DNA of 64,000 bases, from positions 3,658,001 through 3,722,000 of the forward strand of contig OZ245822.1 of NCBI GenBank assembly GCA_965228545.1, written 5' to 3'. The stretch is from HXMU1420-13 sp965228545 (lineage in GTDB: Bacteria > Bacteroidota > Rhodothermia > Balneolales > Balneolaceae). Of the stretch, positions 17,280 to 26,414 are shown piece after piece. Every line of letters begins with the position of its first letter. Position 1 is the first letter of the stretch. Below the pieces are notes generated by a model, which did not search any database, was not told the DNA's origin, and saw only the letters and a list, made by a program, of their open reading frames with translations. Position numbers and translations under genes: made by a program.

Positions 17280-18487
17280 AAAAAAATATTTGGTACGTTT
17301 CGAAATATGTTAGCCCACTAGAGTTCGGTTTTGCAACTAGACATTTTTATTTCTGTAAAGAATTTGAGAAGATAGGTTACAATACGCTAATAATAACTTC
17401 TGATTCTAACCATACTTCTAATATTCCAAATTTTTCTGAAACTTATAATTATACCGAACATGATGGGGTTAAAACTATTTGGTGCAAAACAATAAGGTAC
17501 AAAGATACCTTGAGTTTTAAGCGCATCATGAGTTGGATTGATTTTGAACGAAGATTATTTTTTTTAGATACAAATAAACTTCCGAAACCCGATGCAATTA
17601 TAATTTCAAGCCTCTCTCTATTTACCATATTGAATGGAATACTATGGAAACGAAAATTTAATTGTAGACTAGCTTTCGAAGTAAGAGATATTTGGCCATT
17701 AACAATTACATCTATAGGTAGTTTTAAGCGCTCAAACCTTTTTGTAAGATTACTAAGTTACATAGAAAAAAAAGGTTATAAAAAAGCAGATGTGATAATT
17801 GGTACAATGCCAAATTTGAAAGAACATGTTAAAAATATCATTGGCAGTTCCAGTAATGTATTTCATATACCTCAAGGTTTAAATGAGTCGCTCTATGAAA
17901 ATCCAGAACCATTGGATGAAGATTATATACAAAAATACATTCCAAAAGATAAGCAGATAATATGTTATGCGGGCAGTATCGGTCGTTCAAATGCTCTTGA
18001 AACTATTCTTAATGTTGCTGATAGTTTAAAAGATGATTTAATTCATTTCCTGTTTGTAGGTGATGGCGATCTTAAAGATCGATTTCAGAATCAATATGGT
18101 GATTCACCTAACATTACCTTCGCACCAAAGATTAAGAAAAAGCAAGTTCAATCCCTTTTAAATAGATGTGATTTTTTATACGACAGTGTAAAGAAAACGT
18201 CTTTGTATGATTTCGGTTTATCTAGAAATAAATGGATTGATTATATGTACTCTGAAAAACCAGTAATTGTATCCTATAGCGGCTATAGGAGCATGATAAA
18301 TGAAGCTGGTTGTGGTATTTTTGTAGAGTCAGAGAATGAAGAAGAGCTAGCCAATGCGATTCACCGACTATCTAAACTAGATGAGGATAATAGACGGGAA
18401 ATCGGTCAAAAAGGAAGAGAATGGCTTATTGAGAATCGAAAGTTTGAGAATTTAGCTGAAGACTATCTAAAATTATTGAAATTATGA
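17276..18487 (+). CDS. GT4-family glycosyltransferase
   Basis: A 403-residue GT4 enzyme of the WbuB/ExpE7-like branch. It begins NIWYVSKYVSPLEFGFATRH, has FEVRDIWPLTI in the first domain, and ICYAGSIGRSNALETI, FLFVGDGDLKDRF and EKPVIVSYSGYRSMINEAGCG in the second. WbuB-type enzymes often transfer GlcNAc- or FucNAc-type residues onto the initiating lipid-linked sugar. It overlaps the aminotransferase before it and the LhgO gene after it by four bases each. Confidence 0.85.
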   Translation: MKKNIWYVSKYVSPLEFGFATRHFYFCKEFEKIGYNTLIITSDSNHTSNIPNFSETYNYTEHDGVKTIWCKTIRYKDTLSFKRIMSWIDFERRLFFLDTNKLPKPDAIIISSLSLFTILNGILWKRKFNCRLAFEVRDIWPLTITSIGSFKRSNLFVRLLSYIEKKGYKKADVIIGTMPNLKEHVKNIIGSSSNVFHIPQGLNESLYENPEPLDEDYIQKYIPKDKQIICYAGSIGRSNALETILNVADSLKDDLIHFLFVGDGDLKDRFQNQYGDSPNITFAPKIKKKQVQSLLNRCDFLYDSVKKTSLYDFGLSRNKWIDYMYSEKPVIVSYSGYRSMINEAGCGIFVESENEEELANAIHRLSKLDEDNRREIGQKGREWLIENRKFENLAEDYLKLLKL

Positions 18488-19671
18488 AAAAGGTTCATGT
18501 AATAGGTGCAGGCATCGTTGGACTAGCTATTTCCTATAAACTACTTAAAGCGAATCCAGGTTTAGATCTTACTATCTTTGAAAAAGAAAGTGAAATTGGA
18601 AAACATCAATCTGGTAGAAATAGTGGTGTATTACACTGTGGGTTATACTATAAACCAGGATCATTAAAAGCTAGACTTGCTGTTAATGGTATCCGGGAAA
18701 TGACAAGATTTTGTGCTGAAAATGAAGTAGCGCATGATATTTGTGGTAAAGTGGTTGTTGCTTCTGATGAGAGGGAAGCAAAATTTTTGGATGATTTGTA
18801 TAAGCGTGGGCAGAAAAATGGCTTAAAGGGCTTGAAATTTTTATCGAAGGATGAGCTAAATCAAAGAGAGCCATTCGTTAGCGCGCATAAAGCACTTCTT
18901 GTTCCAGAGGAAGGAATTGTAGATTATAAAGATGTTATGCGAAAGATGCTTAAGCAGATAATTGAACTAGGTGGAAGTATTTTGTACAATCAAGATGTAC
19001 TTTCTTTGGAATCAAATCATTTGAACGATATTTTATTAACACAAGAAGCAGACTATATCATTAATTGCACAGGTTTATATTCAGATATAGTATTTAAAGA
19101 GTTTACAAAGCAGGATAGACCATTTCGGATTGTGCCATTTAGAGGTGACTATTACGAGCTTACTGATAATGCTAAGAAATTAGTTAATCATCTTATTTAC
19201 CCCGTACCGGATCCACAGTTTCCATTTCTGGGAGTACACTTTACAAGAATGATCGATGGTGGTCGAGAAGTTGGTCCGAACGCCGTACTTGCATTTAAAA
19301 GAGAGGGTTATAAATTTACAGATTTTTCACTTAATGAAACTTTTGACAGTGTACTCTACAAAGGGCTAAATAAATTTATCTTTTCGAACTTCAAATTTTC
19401 TTTGGGTGAATTTCAAACTTCATTATTTAAATCCAATTTCTTAACTAAAGCAAAGAAACTGGTACCGGATATAACTGAACAGGATATTGTAAAGGGCCCC
19501 GCTGGAGTTCGTGCCCAAGCTATGGGTAAAAATGGAGAACTTATTATGGATTTTAAAATACAAACGTATAATAACCAAATACATGTTTTAAATGCTCCTT
19601 CACCTGGCGCAACCTCTTCTTTGGCAATAGCCTCGTATATTATCGAAAACTATATTCAAGATCTTAGCTAA
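18484..19671 (+). CDS. lhgO: L-2-hydroxyglutarate oxidase
   Basis: A 395-residue FAD-dependent oxidoreductase of the DAO family. It has the dinucleotide-binding GAGIVGLAISYKL at the N-terminus, the LhgO-typical HQSGRNSGVLHCGLYY motif, and GPAGVRAQA plus a Ser/Gly-rich SPGATSSLAIASY end. LhgO converts L-2-hydroxyglutarate to 2-oxoglutarate and passes electrons to the quinone pool. Inside a polysaccharide operon this looks odd, but the two WlbA/WbpB-like dehydrogenases are of a type that recycles NADH by reducing 2-oxoglutarate to 2-hydroxyglutarate. LhgO would close that loop, and the product also serves the aminotransferases as the pair of glutamate. Family call is strong; the recycling role is an inference. 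Confidence 0.87.
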   Translation: MKKVHVIGAGIVGLAISYKLLKANPGLDLTIFEKESEIGKHQSGRNSGVLHCGLYYKPGSLKARLAVNGIREMTRFCAENEVAHDICGKVVVASDEREAKFLDDLYKRGQKNGLKGLKFLSKDELNQREPFVSAHKALLVPEEGIVDYKDVMRKMLKQIIELGGSILYNQDVLSLESNHLNDILLTQEADYIINCTGLYSDIVFKEFTKQDRPFRIVPFRGDYYELTDNAKKLVNHLIYPVPDPQFPFLGVHFTRMIDGGREVGPNAVLAFKREGYKFTDFSLNETFDSVLYKGLNKFIFSNFKFSLGEFQTSLFKSNFLTKAKKLVPDITEQDIVKGPAGVRAQAMGKNGELIMDFKIQTYNNQIHVLNAPSPGATSSLAIASYIIENYIQDLS

Positions 19672-19676
19672 GTGGG

Positions 19677-20273
19677 ATGCTAAAGCGAATTTTCGATATT
19701 GTAGTATCAATTAAGGTGTTGCTTGTCCTATCCCCAATATTAATGCTTATTATAATAGCACAAATTTATTTCCATGGCTTCCCAATTTTTTTTCAGCAAA
19801 AAAGGCCGGGACTCAATACTATCCCTTTTAACTTCCTTAAGTTTAGAACTATGACTAATGAGGTAGATGAAAAAGGTGTTTTATTACCCGATTCACAAAG
19901 ACTCACCAAATTTGGTTCTTTTTTAAGAAATACAAGCCTAGATGAGTTTCCTTCACTTTTGAATGTCATAAAAGGTGATATGAGTTTGGTTGGTCCCCGC
20001 CCATTATTAATGGACTATGTATCACTATACAACGATTTTCAAGCACGAAGACATGAAGTAAAACCAGGAATCACAGGATGGGCTCAAATTAATGGTAGAA
20101 ACTCAATTGAATGGGAGAAAAAATTCGAACTTGATATTTGGTATGTCGAAAACCAGAATTTTTTATTAGATGTAAAAATATTGTTCCTTACACTAATTAA
20201 AGTTCTTAAGAGAGATGGAATTAGTGAAAAAGGGGAAGCAACAGTTAAACGGTTTAAAGGAACTAATATTTAA
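19677..20273 (+). CDS. Initiating phosphosugar transferase, monotopic (PglC-like)
   Basis: A 198-residue bacterial sugar transferase with one N-terminal hydrophobic helix (IVVSIKVLLVLSPILMLIII) and no further membrane helices, as in the minimal PglC class. Conserved parts are FQQKRPGLN, FLKFRTM, the catalytic Asp-Glu dyad in SLDEFPSL, VGPRPLL and GITGWAQINGRN. It transfers a phospho-sugar from a UDP-sugar to undecaprenyl phosphate, starting each repeat unit at the inner membrane. The next genes encode bacillosamine-pathway enzymes, so UDP-N,N'-diacetylbacillosamine is the likely donor. The ATG at 19677 lies five bases after the lhgO stop. Confidence 0.85.
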   Translation: MLKRIFDIVVSIKVLLVLSPILMLIIIAQIYFHGFPIFFQQKRPGLNTIPFNFLKFRTMTNEVDEKGVLLPDSQRLTKFGSFLRNTSLDEFPSLLNVIKGDMSLVGPRPLLMDYVSLYNDFQARRHEVKPGITGWAQINGRNSIEWEKKFELDIWYVENQNFLLDVKILFLTLIKVLKRDGISEKGEATVKRFKGTNI

Positions 20274-20861
20274 ATGATACTAATAGGTGCGGGTGGGCAT
20301 TCGTCGGTTGTGCGAGACGTGTTATATCATAACAATATTCGGGTTAATGCTATTTATGATGATAAATACAAGCAGGGCGATTTACATGATAAAATACCCG
20401 TAGTTACTCAAATACCAAATCACTCAAAGACGAAAGCATTAGTCGCAATAGGCTCAAATTCGATACGATATAGAATAACTAAGAAATTTGATAAACTAAC
20501 TTGGATAACTACAATTCATCCAAGTTCAATAATTGCAGATGATGTAGAGATTGGCGTTGGTACTGTAATTATGGCGGGTACAATTCTACAGCCGGGAGTT
20601 CGGATTGGTAATCATTGCATAATTAATACTGGTGCATGTTTAGACCACAACACTACTATTGGTGATTATTCGCACATTGCTCCAAATTGCAGTATTGCTG
20701 GAGAAGTGACTATTGGTGATGGAACTCTAGTTGGAATAGGGTCTTCTATTATTCCAACAACTAGCATTGGGAAATGGGTTACTGTTGGTGCGGGTAGTGT
20801 AGTAATTAGTGATATAAACGATAACAGCAAAGTTGTAGGAGTTCCTGCAAAAAATTTATGA
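20274..20861 (+). CDS. pglD: PglD/NeuD-like sugar acetyltransferase
   Basis: A 195-residue protein with a short N-terminal Rossmann-like domain (ILIGAGGHSSVVRDV) and a left-handed beta helix with repeats such as VEIGVGTVIMAG and VTIGDGTLVGIG. The presumed catalytic base is the histidine in CLDHNTTIGD. PglD acetylates the 4-amino group of UDP-4-amino-sugar to give UDP-N,N'-diacetylbacillosamine. It lies between the PglC-like and PglE-like genes and overlaps the latter by four bases. NeuD-type O-acetyltransferases share the fold, but the neighbours favour PglD. Confidence 0.83.
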   Translation: MILIGAGGHSSVVRDVLYHNNIRVNAIYDDKYKQGDLHDKIPVVTQIPNHSKTKALVAIGSNSIRYRITKKFDKLTWITTIHPSSIIADDVEIGVGTVIMAGTILQPGVRIGNHCIINTGACLDHNTTIGDYSHIAPNCSIAGEVTIGDGTLVGIGSSIIPTTSIGKWVTVGAGSVVISDINDNSKVVGVPAKNL

Positions 20862-22057
20862 GTCATTTAAGTAATCGAATATGGTTATCTCCACCACATA
20901 TGGGAGGCGAAGAAGAAAAATATGTAGAAGAAGCTTTCAGTACTAATTGGATAGCACCACTTGGGCCAAACGTTAATGGATTTGAAGAGGATTTAAAATC
21001 CTATATTGGAATAAAAGATGCTGGTGCATTTATTAGTGGAACAGCTTCTATCCATTTAGCACTAATTTTATTGGGAGTAAAAACTGGGGATGAGGTTATA
21101 TGCCAATCATTCACTTTTTCAGCAACTGTTAACCCAATTATATATCAGGGAGCTACTCCAGTATTTATAGATTCTGAGCCCAATACTTGGAATATGGACC
21201 CAAATCTACTTGAAGAAGCAATCGAACAGCGTTTAGATAAATTACCGAAAGCAATAATTGTTGTGCATTTATATGGAATGCCAGCAAATATGGCAGAAAT
21301 AATAGAGATTGCAAACAGGTATGATATCCCAATAATTGAAGACGCAGCAGAGGCATTGGGTTCGCATATTGGAGGAAAGAAATGTGGTTCATTTGGGAAA
21401 TTGAATGTGTTGTCGTTTAACGGAAATAAAATTATTACCACTTCAGGAGGAGGAGCACTCTTAAGTGAACAAGAAGAACTTATAAAAAAAGCGCGATTCC
21501 TTTCTACTCAAGCTAGAGATGACGCTCCTCATTACCAGCATTCAAATGTTGGGTATAATTATAGAATGAGTAATATTGTTGCAGGTATAGGTAGAGGCCA
21601 AATGAAAGTACTAGATGATAGAATTTATCAAAGACGTAAAGTTCATGAACACTATTATCAAAACTTGGGTGCTACGTGGTTAGGCATCAAAACTAATGAC
21701 AAAGAAATACAATTCTTAAGAAATTCTGACACAGGAATTTATTTTTTAAATGAACCAGAGAAATATTTTAGCAATAGATGGTTGTCTACGGTGATTATTA
21801 ACCCTGATGAAACTGGAGGTATAACGAAAGAAGATATACGAAAAACTCTTGAAGACAACAATATTGAGGCTCGACCACTTTGGAAACCAATGCATCAACA
21901 GCCAATTTTCTCAAACTACCCGTGTCATTTTAACGGTATTTCTGATTGGTTATTTGAGCATGGATTATGTTTACCAAGTGGTAGCAGTTTAAGACTAGAT
22001 GAGCAAAATCGAGTAATAGAAATAATTCAATCTTTATTAAAAAAAAATGCTAATTGA
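20858..22057 (+). CDS. pglE: PglE-like UDP-4-keto-sugar aminotransferase
   Basis: A 399-residue PLP-dependent DegT-family aminotransferase. It has WLSPPHMGGEEEKYV near the start, the cofactor motif IIEDAAEALGSH, and LSFNGNKIITTSGGG with the Schiff-base lysine, the pattern typical of PglE/PseC-like enzymes. It would aminate C4 of the 4-keto-6-deoxy sugar produced by the PglF-like dehydratase at 23199. It overlaps pglD by four bases and the second 2-epimerase gene by eleven. A perosamine synthetase-like activity on a related substrate is possible. Confidence 0.83.
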   Translation: MSHLSNRIWLSPPHMGGEEEKYVEEAFSTNWIAPLGPNVNGFEEDLKSYIGIKDAGAFISGTASIHLALILLGVKTGDEVICQSFTFSATVNPIIYQGATPVFIDSEPNTWNMDPNLLEEAIEQRLDKLPKAIIVVHLYGMPANMAEIIEIANRYDIPIIEDAAEALGSHIGGKKCGSFGKLNVLSFNGNKIITTSGGGALLSEQEELIKKARFLSTQARDDAPHYQHSNVGYNYRMSNIVAGIGRGQMKVLDDRIYQRRKVHEHYYQNLGATWLGIKTNDKEIQFLRNSDTGIYFLNEPEKYFSNRWLSTVIINPDETGGITKEDIRKTLEDNNIEARPLWKPMHQQPIFSNYPCHFNGISDWLFEHGLCLPSGSSLRLDEQNRVIEIIQSLLKKNAN

Positions 22058-23144
22058 TTTAATTGCAGGTGCAAGACCAAATTTTATGAAGATAGCTCCA
22101 ATAATTGATGCTATAGAACTTCAAAAAAACAAAGGTATTGACATTAACTATCGCCTAATACATACAGGGCAGCATTATGATAAGAATATGTCGAATAACT
22201 TTTTTGAGCAACTAAACATACCTGAACCTTCAAACAATTTAAATGCAGGTGGGGGGTCGCAAGCAGAGCAAACTGCTAAAATTATGATAGGTTATGAAAA
22301 AATATTAGAAGAAAAGTCAGATTTATGTATTGTTGTAGGTGATGTTACATCAACTATGGCCTGTTCAATTGTGGCTAAAAAATCAGGTATTAAGGTTGCT
22401 CATGTTGAAGGGGGCATTAGATCAGGTGATATGAGGATGCCGGAAGAGATTAATCGAATAGTTACAGATAGCATAACGGATTATTTTTTTACTACTTCAG
22501 AGGTTGCAAATTCTAATTTATTAAAGGCTGGTGTACCATTAGATAAAATATTATTTGTAGGTAATACCATGATTGATACACTACACAAGCATAAAAATAA
22601 TTTAGTTAAACCTGATTTTTGGAATACATTACATTTAAAGAAAAATGAATATGTGGTGCTGACATTGCATCGGCCTTCAAATGTAGATGCAGCTTTAAAT
22701 CTTAAATTGATTATTGAAGAGATTTTAGATTCAGTACCTGATAAACAAGTGATTTTCCCAGTCCACCCAAGAACTAGAAAAAATTTGGAAGAACTTGATA
22801 TCACTCATTCTAATTTAATCTACTCAGATCCACTTGGTTATTTACAATTCAACTATCTAGTAAAAAACAGTTTTCTTGTTATTACCGATTCTGGCGGGAT
22901 TACAGAAGAAACTACAGTATTAGGAATTCCTTGTATTACGTTAAGAGATTCAACTGAGCGACCTGAAACTGTTTCAATTGGCACAAATGAACTTGTGGGT
23001 ACTAACCCTAAAAATATTAGACCTTTCATAAATAAATTGAAAAATGGTGAATGGAAGAAAGGAGGAGTGCCAGAATTATGGGATGGTAAAACAGCTGATA
23101 GAATAATTCATTTTATTATTCATGAATTCCAATTATTGAAGTAG
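22047..23144 (+). CDS. wecB: UDP-N-acetylglucosamine 2-epimerase family (WecB type), copy 2
   Basis: A 365-residue 2-epimerase with IAGARPNFMKIAPI, HTGQHYDKNMSN, VVGDVTSTMACS and the active-site run HVEGGIRSGDMRMPEEINR. The family interconverts UDP-GlcNAc and UDP-ManNAc. It differs from copy 1 (13603) in most positions outside the motifs. It sits within the bacillosamine genes, so a UDP-ManNAc supply for a manno-configured amino sugar is plausible. The residues expected for the non-hydrolysing class are present; a hydrolysing NeuC-like role is less likely because no sialic- or legionaminic-acid synthase gene is in the window. Confidence 0.83.
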   Translation: MLIDLIAGARPNFMKIAPIIDAIELQKNKGIDINYRLIHTGQHYDKNMSNNFFEQLNIPEPSNNLNAGGGSQAEQTAKIMIGYEKILEEKSDLCIVVGDVTSTMACSIVAKKSGIKVAHVEGGIRSGDMRMPEEINRIVTDSITDYFFTTSEVANSNLLKAGVPLDKILFVGNTMIDTLHKHKNNLVKPDFWNTLHLKKNEYVVLTLHRPSNVDAALNLKLIIEEILDSVPDKQVIFPVHPRTRKNLEELDITHSNLIYSDPLGYLQFNYLVKNSFLVITDSGGITEETTVLGIPCITLRDSTERPETVSIGTNELVGTNPKNIRPFINKLKNGEWKKGGVPELWDGKTADRIIHFIIHEFQLLK

Positions 23145-23164
23145 TATATTAATCGGTATTTTTG
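23136..23164 (+). promoter_or_regulatory. Candidate internal promoter before the pglF-like gene
   Basis: In the 54-base gap between two polysaccharide genes there is TATTTTTG at 23157-23164, an exact match to the Bacteroidota -7 element TAnnTTTG. A TTG lies 18 bases upstream (23136-23138), close to the -33 position. The gap is one of the few in this otherwise overlapping operon. Use of the Bacteroidota promoter consensus in this organism is assumed, not shown. Confidence 0.4.
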
Positions 23165-23198
23165 CAGTAGCAGGGGTTATTTAAATTTATCCATTATT

Positions 23199-25085
23199 AT
23201 GATCGCATTTCTTTTGAAATACCGACAGGTTTTTAAAATAACAGCGGATGTTGTTATCTGGGCAGTTTTACCATTGGTCGCTTTTTGGTTGAGACTAGAA
23301 AGTGAAGTAATAAACTATTTTTCGGATATTTTACTAATTTCTTTATTTTCTTTGCCAATTAAAGCATTGTTTGTTTTTTACTTAAACCGAAAAAAAAGAT
23401 CGTGGCAGTATTCTAGTACAAAAGAAATAATTATTCTAACAAGCGCAATAGGTGTTTACACCATTATATATTCATTCTTTGCATTTGTTGATTTTGGTTT
23501 TGTTTTCTTGCCAAAATCAGTCCCGCTAATTGAAAGTATCTTAGCAATTATTTCTTTAGGGGGTTTAAGACTTGCTGTTAGAATGACATTTAATGAGGAA
23601 TTTTTCATAAGAAAAAATGCGACTAAACCTAAACGCATTTTAATAGCTGGAGCTGGAAATGCTGGAACAATGATCGCAAGAGAGATGATTCGTAACCCTA
23701 GCTCTGGATATTTACCGGTCGCTTTTTTAGATGATGCAGTATCAAAGTGGGGCCAAAGTATAATGGGAATTCCTGTAGCAGGCAGAACTTCCCAAATGAA
23801 TGAAATATCTAAAAAGTATAATATTGATGAGTTAATTATTGCAATTCCTTCAGTAGCAGGAAGCGTAATTAAAAGATTAGTAGAAATTGCGCGAAGCAGT
23901 AATATTCAATTCAGAATAATACCAGGACTATATGATTTAATTAAAGGTAAAGTTGAAATTAATCAAATTAGAAAGGTTGATGTTGAAGATCTATTGCGGA
24001 GGAGCCCTATAACTTTAGATACAAAGAAAATTAGAGTGTATTTGAAAGATAAAAGGGTAATGATTACTGGTGCAGGTGGTTCAATTGGTTCAGAAATAGT
24101 TAGACAAGTTGCAAAATTTCAACCAAAGACCTTAATATTAATAGGTAGAGGCGAAAATAGTATATATCAGATAGAAAGGGGTATCAAGAAAGAATACCCT
24201 GAAATAGAATTAGATGTAAAAATAGCTGACGTAAGAGACTATAATACACTCGAAAGGATTTTTGAAACTTGTAAGCCAGAAGTCTTATTTCATGCAGCTG
24301 CACATAAACATGTGCCTTTAATGGAAAAAAATCCATCTCAAGCAATTTTTAATAATATTGGAGGTACAAAAAATTTAGTAGAATTGGCACTTAGATTCGA
24401 CATTAAACATTTTGTAAATATATCTACTGATAAAGCCGTAAATCCTACATCTGTAATGGGTGCAACAAAACGAATTTCGGAATACGTAGTACAAAATGGA
24501 GCGATTAAATCAAAAGAAGATCAATTTTTTGTTTCTGTTAGATTTGGAAATGTATTGGGTAGTAGGGGATCTGTAATACCGATATTCAAAGAACAAATTA
24601 GGATTGGTGGACCTGTAACAGTAACCCATCCTGATATGATTAGATACTTTATGACGATTCCGGAAGCATCACAACTAGTACTTCAAGCTGGAGGACTAGA
24701 AAAAGATGGTGCTGTGTTTGTATTAGATATGGGAGAGCCAGTAAAAATACTTGATATGGCTAAGGAATTAATAAAATTATCCGGTTTAGAGCCTGATAAA
24801 GATATTAAAATTGAGTTTTCTGGTATTAGAGAAGGTGAGAAACTATATGAAGAGCTCTTAACTAGTGAAGAGGGTACTAGTATGACTCAATATGAAAAAA
24901 TAATGATAGCAAATAATAGTGCACTTCCAACTGATTTTACTAGGAAACTCGAAAAGCTGTTTGAAATTGCTAAAGATGGAGATGGTTTGAAGATCCGTGA
25001 AAGTCTAAAAGATCTTGTCCCCACGTACCATAAAAATGGCGATGAAATTGAAAAAACTAACAAAAAATTTAAGGAAACTGTATAG
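23199..25085 (+). CDS. pglF: Membrane-bound UDP-GlcNAc 4,6-dehydratase (PglF/WbpM/CapD type)
   Basis: A 628-residue nucleoside-diphosphate sugar dehydratase. About four membrane helices fill the first ~130 residues. A CoA-binding-like Rossmann domain follows (ILIAGAGNAGTMIAREM), then the catalytic SDR domain with MITGAGGSIGSEIVRQ. The active-site region reads STDKAVNPTSVMGATKR, so the usual tyrosine of SDR enzymes is methionine, giving the Ser-Met-Lys set known for WbpM/PglF. It converts UDP-GlcNAc to the 4-keto-6-deoxy sugar, the first step to bacillosamine or FucNAc/QuiNAc-type sugars. The candidate promoter just upstream may give it its own transcription start. Confidence 0.9.
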   Translation: MIAFLLKYRQVFKITADVVIWAVLPLVAFWLRLESEVINYFSDILLISLFSLPIKALFVFYLNRKKRSWQYSSTKEIIILTSAIGVYTIIYSFFAFVDFGFVFLPKSVPLIESILAIISLGGLRLAVRMTFNEEFFIRKNATKPKRILIAGAGNAGTMIAREMIRNPSSGYLPVAFLDDAVSKWGQSIMGIPVAGRTSQMNEISKKYNIDELIIAIPSVAGSVIKRLVEIARSSNIQFRIIPGLYDLIKGKVEINQIRKVDVEDLLRRSPITLDTKKIRVYLKDKRVMITGAGGSIGSEIVRQVAKFQPKTLILIGRGENSIYQIERGIKKEYPEIELDVKIADVRDYNTLERIFETCKPEVLFHAAAHKHVPLMEKNPSQAIFNNIGGTKNLVELALRFDIKHFVNISTDKAVNPTSVMGATKRISEYVVQNGAIKSKEDQFFVSVRFGNVLGSRGSVIPIFKEQIRIGGPVTVTHPDMIRYFMTIPEASQLVLQAGGLEKDGAVFVLDMGEPVKILDMAKELIKLSGLEPDKDIKIEFSGIREGEKLYEELLTSEEGTSMTQYEKIMIANNSALPTDFTRKLEKLFEIAKDGDGLKIRESLKDLVPTYHKNGDEIEKTNKKFKETV

Positions 25086-26414
25086 ATGATAGATGATTTA
25101 TTAAACAAGATTCACAATAAAGAATATAAAGTAGGCATTGTGGGGCTTGGTTATGTTGGCTTACCACTTATGTGGACATTTTATAAGGCGAATATGCCAA
25201 CTTTAGGATTTGATATTGATCAAACTAAGGTTGATAATCTTAACGATGGTATCCCTTACATCAAACATTTAGGGGAAGAAATGATGCAAGAGTTAGCAAA
25301 AAGCCCTATTTGCAACTCTACCAGTGATTTTAAAAGAATAAATGAAGCAGACGCCATTTTAATGTGTGTTCCAACACCGCTGGATCATCATAGAGAACCG
25401 GACATGAGCTACGTTATTGAAACAACAAAAACTGTTGGTAAAAATCTTAGAAAAGGCCAACTTATAATTCTTGAATCAACAACTTACCCTCTCACAACAG
25501 AAGAATTAATTACGCCACTTCTTGAGGAGCTATCAGGATTAACTTCTGGTAAAGATTTTTTTGTAGCGTACAGTCCAGAAAGAGAAGATCCAGGAAATGC
25601 TGAATTTAACACTTCGAAAATACCAAAAGTTGTAGGTGGCGATGGTAAAGATGCATTAAAATTAGCTGTGTCGCTTTACGATACTGCGATTGTTGAGACA
25701 GTTCCTGTAACCAATACTAAAACTGCTGAAGCTGTAAAGCTTACTGAAAATATTTTTAGATCTGTCAACATTGCATTAGTAAACGAGTTGAAAGTAGTAT
25801 ATCACGCAATGGGGATTGATGTTCATGAAGTACTAGAAGCAGCTGCAACAAAACCATTTGGCTTTATGAAGTTTACTCCGGGTCCTGGGCTTGGTGGACA
25901 TTGTATTCCCATAGATCCTTTTTATCTAACTTGGAAAGCAAGAGAGTATGAAATGCATACTCGGTTTATAGAGCTTGCAGGTGAAATAAATACTAATATG
26001 CCTTATTACGTCACAGATCAGGCGATTAAAGCATTAAATCAACATAAAAAATCTATCAATGGGTCTAAAATTTTGGTTATAGGCCTTGCCTATAAGCCAG
26101 ATGTAGATGATATGAGGGAATCTCCTACTTTCAAGCTATTTGATAATCTTAAAGATTTGGGGGCACAAATATCTTATTATGACAACTACGTTCCGCAAAT
26201 TACACCAACTAGAGAGCATGCAGAATATACTGGGATGAAATCTATAGAATGGAATAAAGAAATTATCAGATCATTCGACGCTGTCATTATTTCAACGAAT
26301 CATTCTGATATTAACTATTCGGAATTAGGAGATTGGTCAGATTGCATTATAGATTCTAGAAACGCAATGAAAGGTTACGTGCCAAAAAATGAATCTCATA
26401 TCTTTAAAGCATAA
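25086..26414 (+). CDS. UDP-N-acetylglucosamine 6-dehydrogenase-type nucleotide sugar dehydrogenase (WbpA-like)
   Basis: A 442-residue UDP-sugar dehydrogenase with the NAD-binding GIVGLGYVGLPLM, PTPLDHHREPDMSYV, and the catalytic cysteine in GPGLGGHCIPIDP. The LDHHREPD and GGHCIPIDPFYL forms are typical of WbpA/WbpO-type enzymes that act on N-acetylated substrates, rather than of UDP-glucose dehydrogenase. It oxidises C6 of UDP-GlcNAc twice to the uronic acid, feeding the WlbA-type enzymes. It follows pglF directly and is one base from the next dehydrogenase gene. Confidence 0.87.
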   Translation: MIDDLLNKIHNKEYKVGIVGLGYVGLPLMWTFYKANMPTLGFDIDQTKVDNLNDGIPYIKHLGEEMMQELAKSPICNSTSDFKRINEADAILMCVPTPLDHHREPDMSYVIETTKTVGKNLRKGQLIILESTTYPLTTEELITPLLEELSGLTSGKDFFVAYSPEREDPGNAEFNTSKIPKVVGGDGKDALKLAVSLYDTAIVETVPVTNTKTAEAVKLTENIFRSVNIALVNELKVVYHAMGIDVHEVLEAAATKPFGFMKFTPGPGLGGHCIPIDPFYLTWKAREYEMHTRFIELAGEINTNMPYYVTDQAIKALNQHKKSINGSKILVIGLAYKPDVDDMRESPTFKLFDNLKDLGAQISYYDNYVPQITPTREHAEYTGMKSIEWNKEIIRSFDAVIISTNHSDINYSELGDWSDCIIDSRNAMKGYVPKNESHIFKA

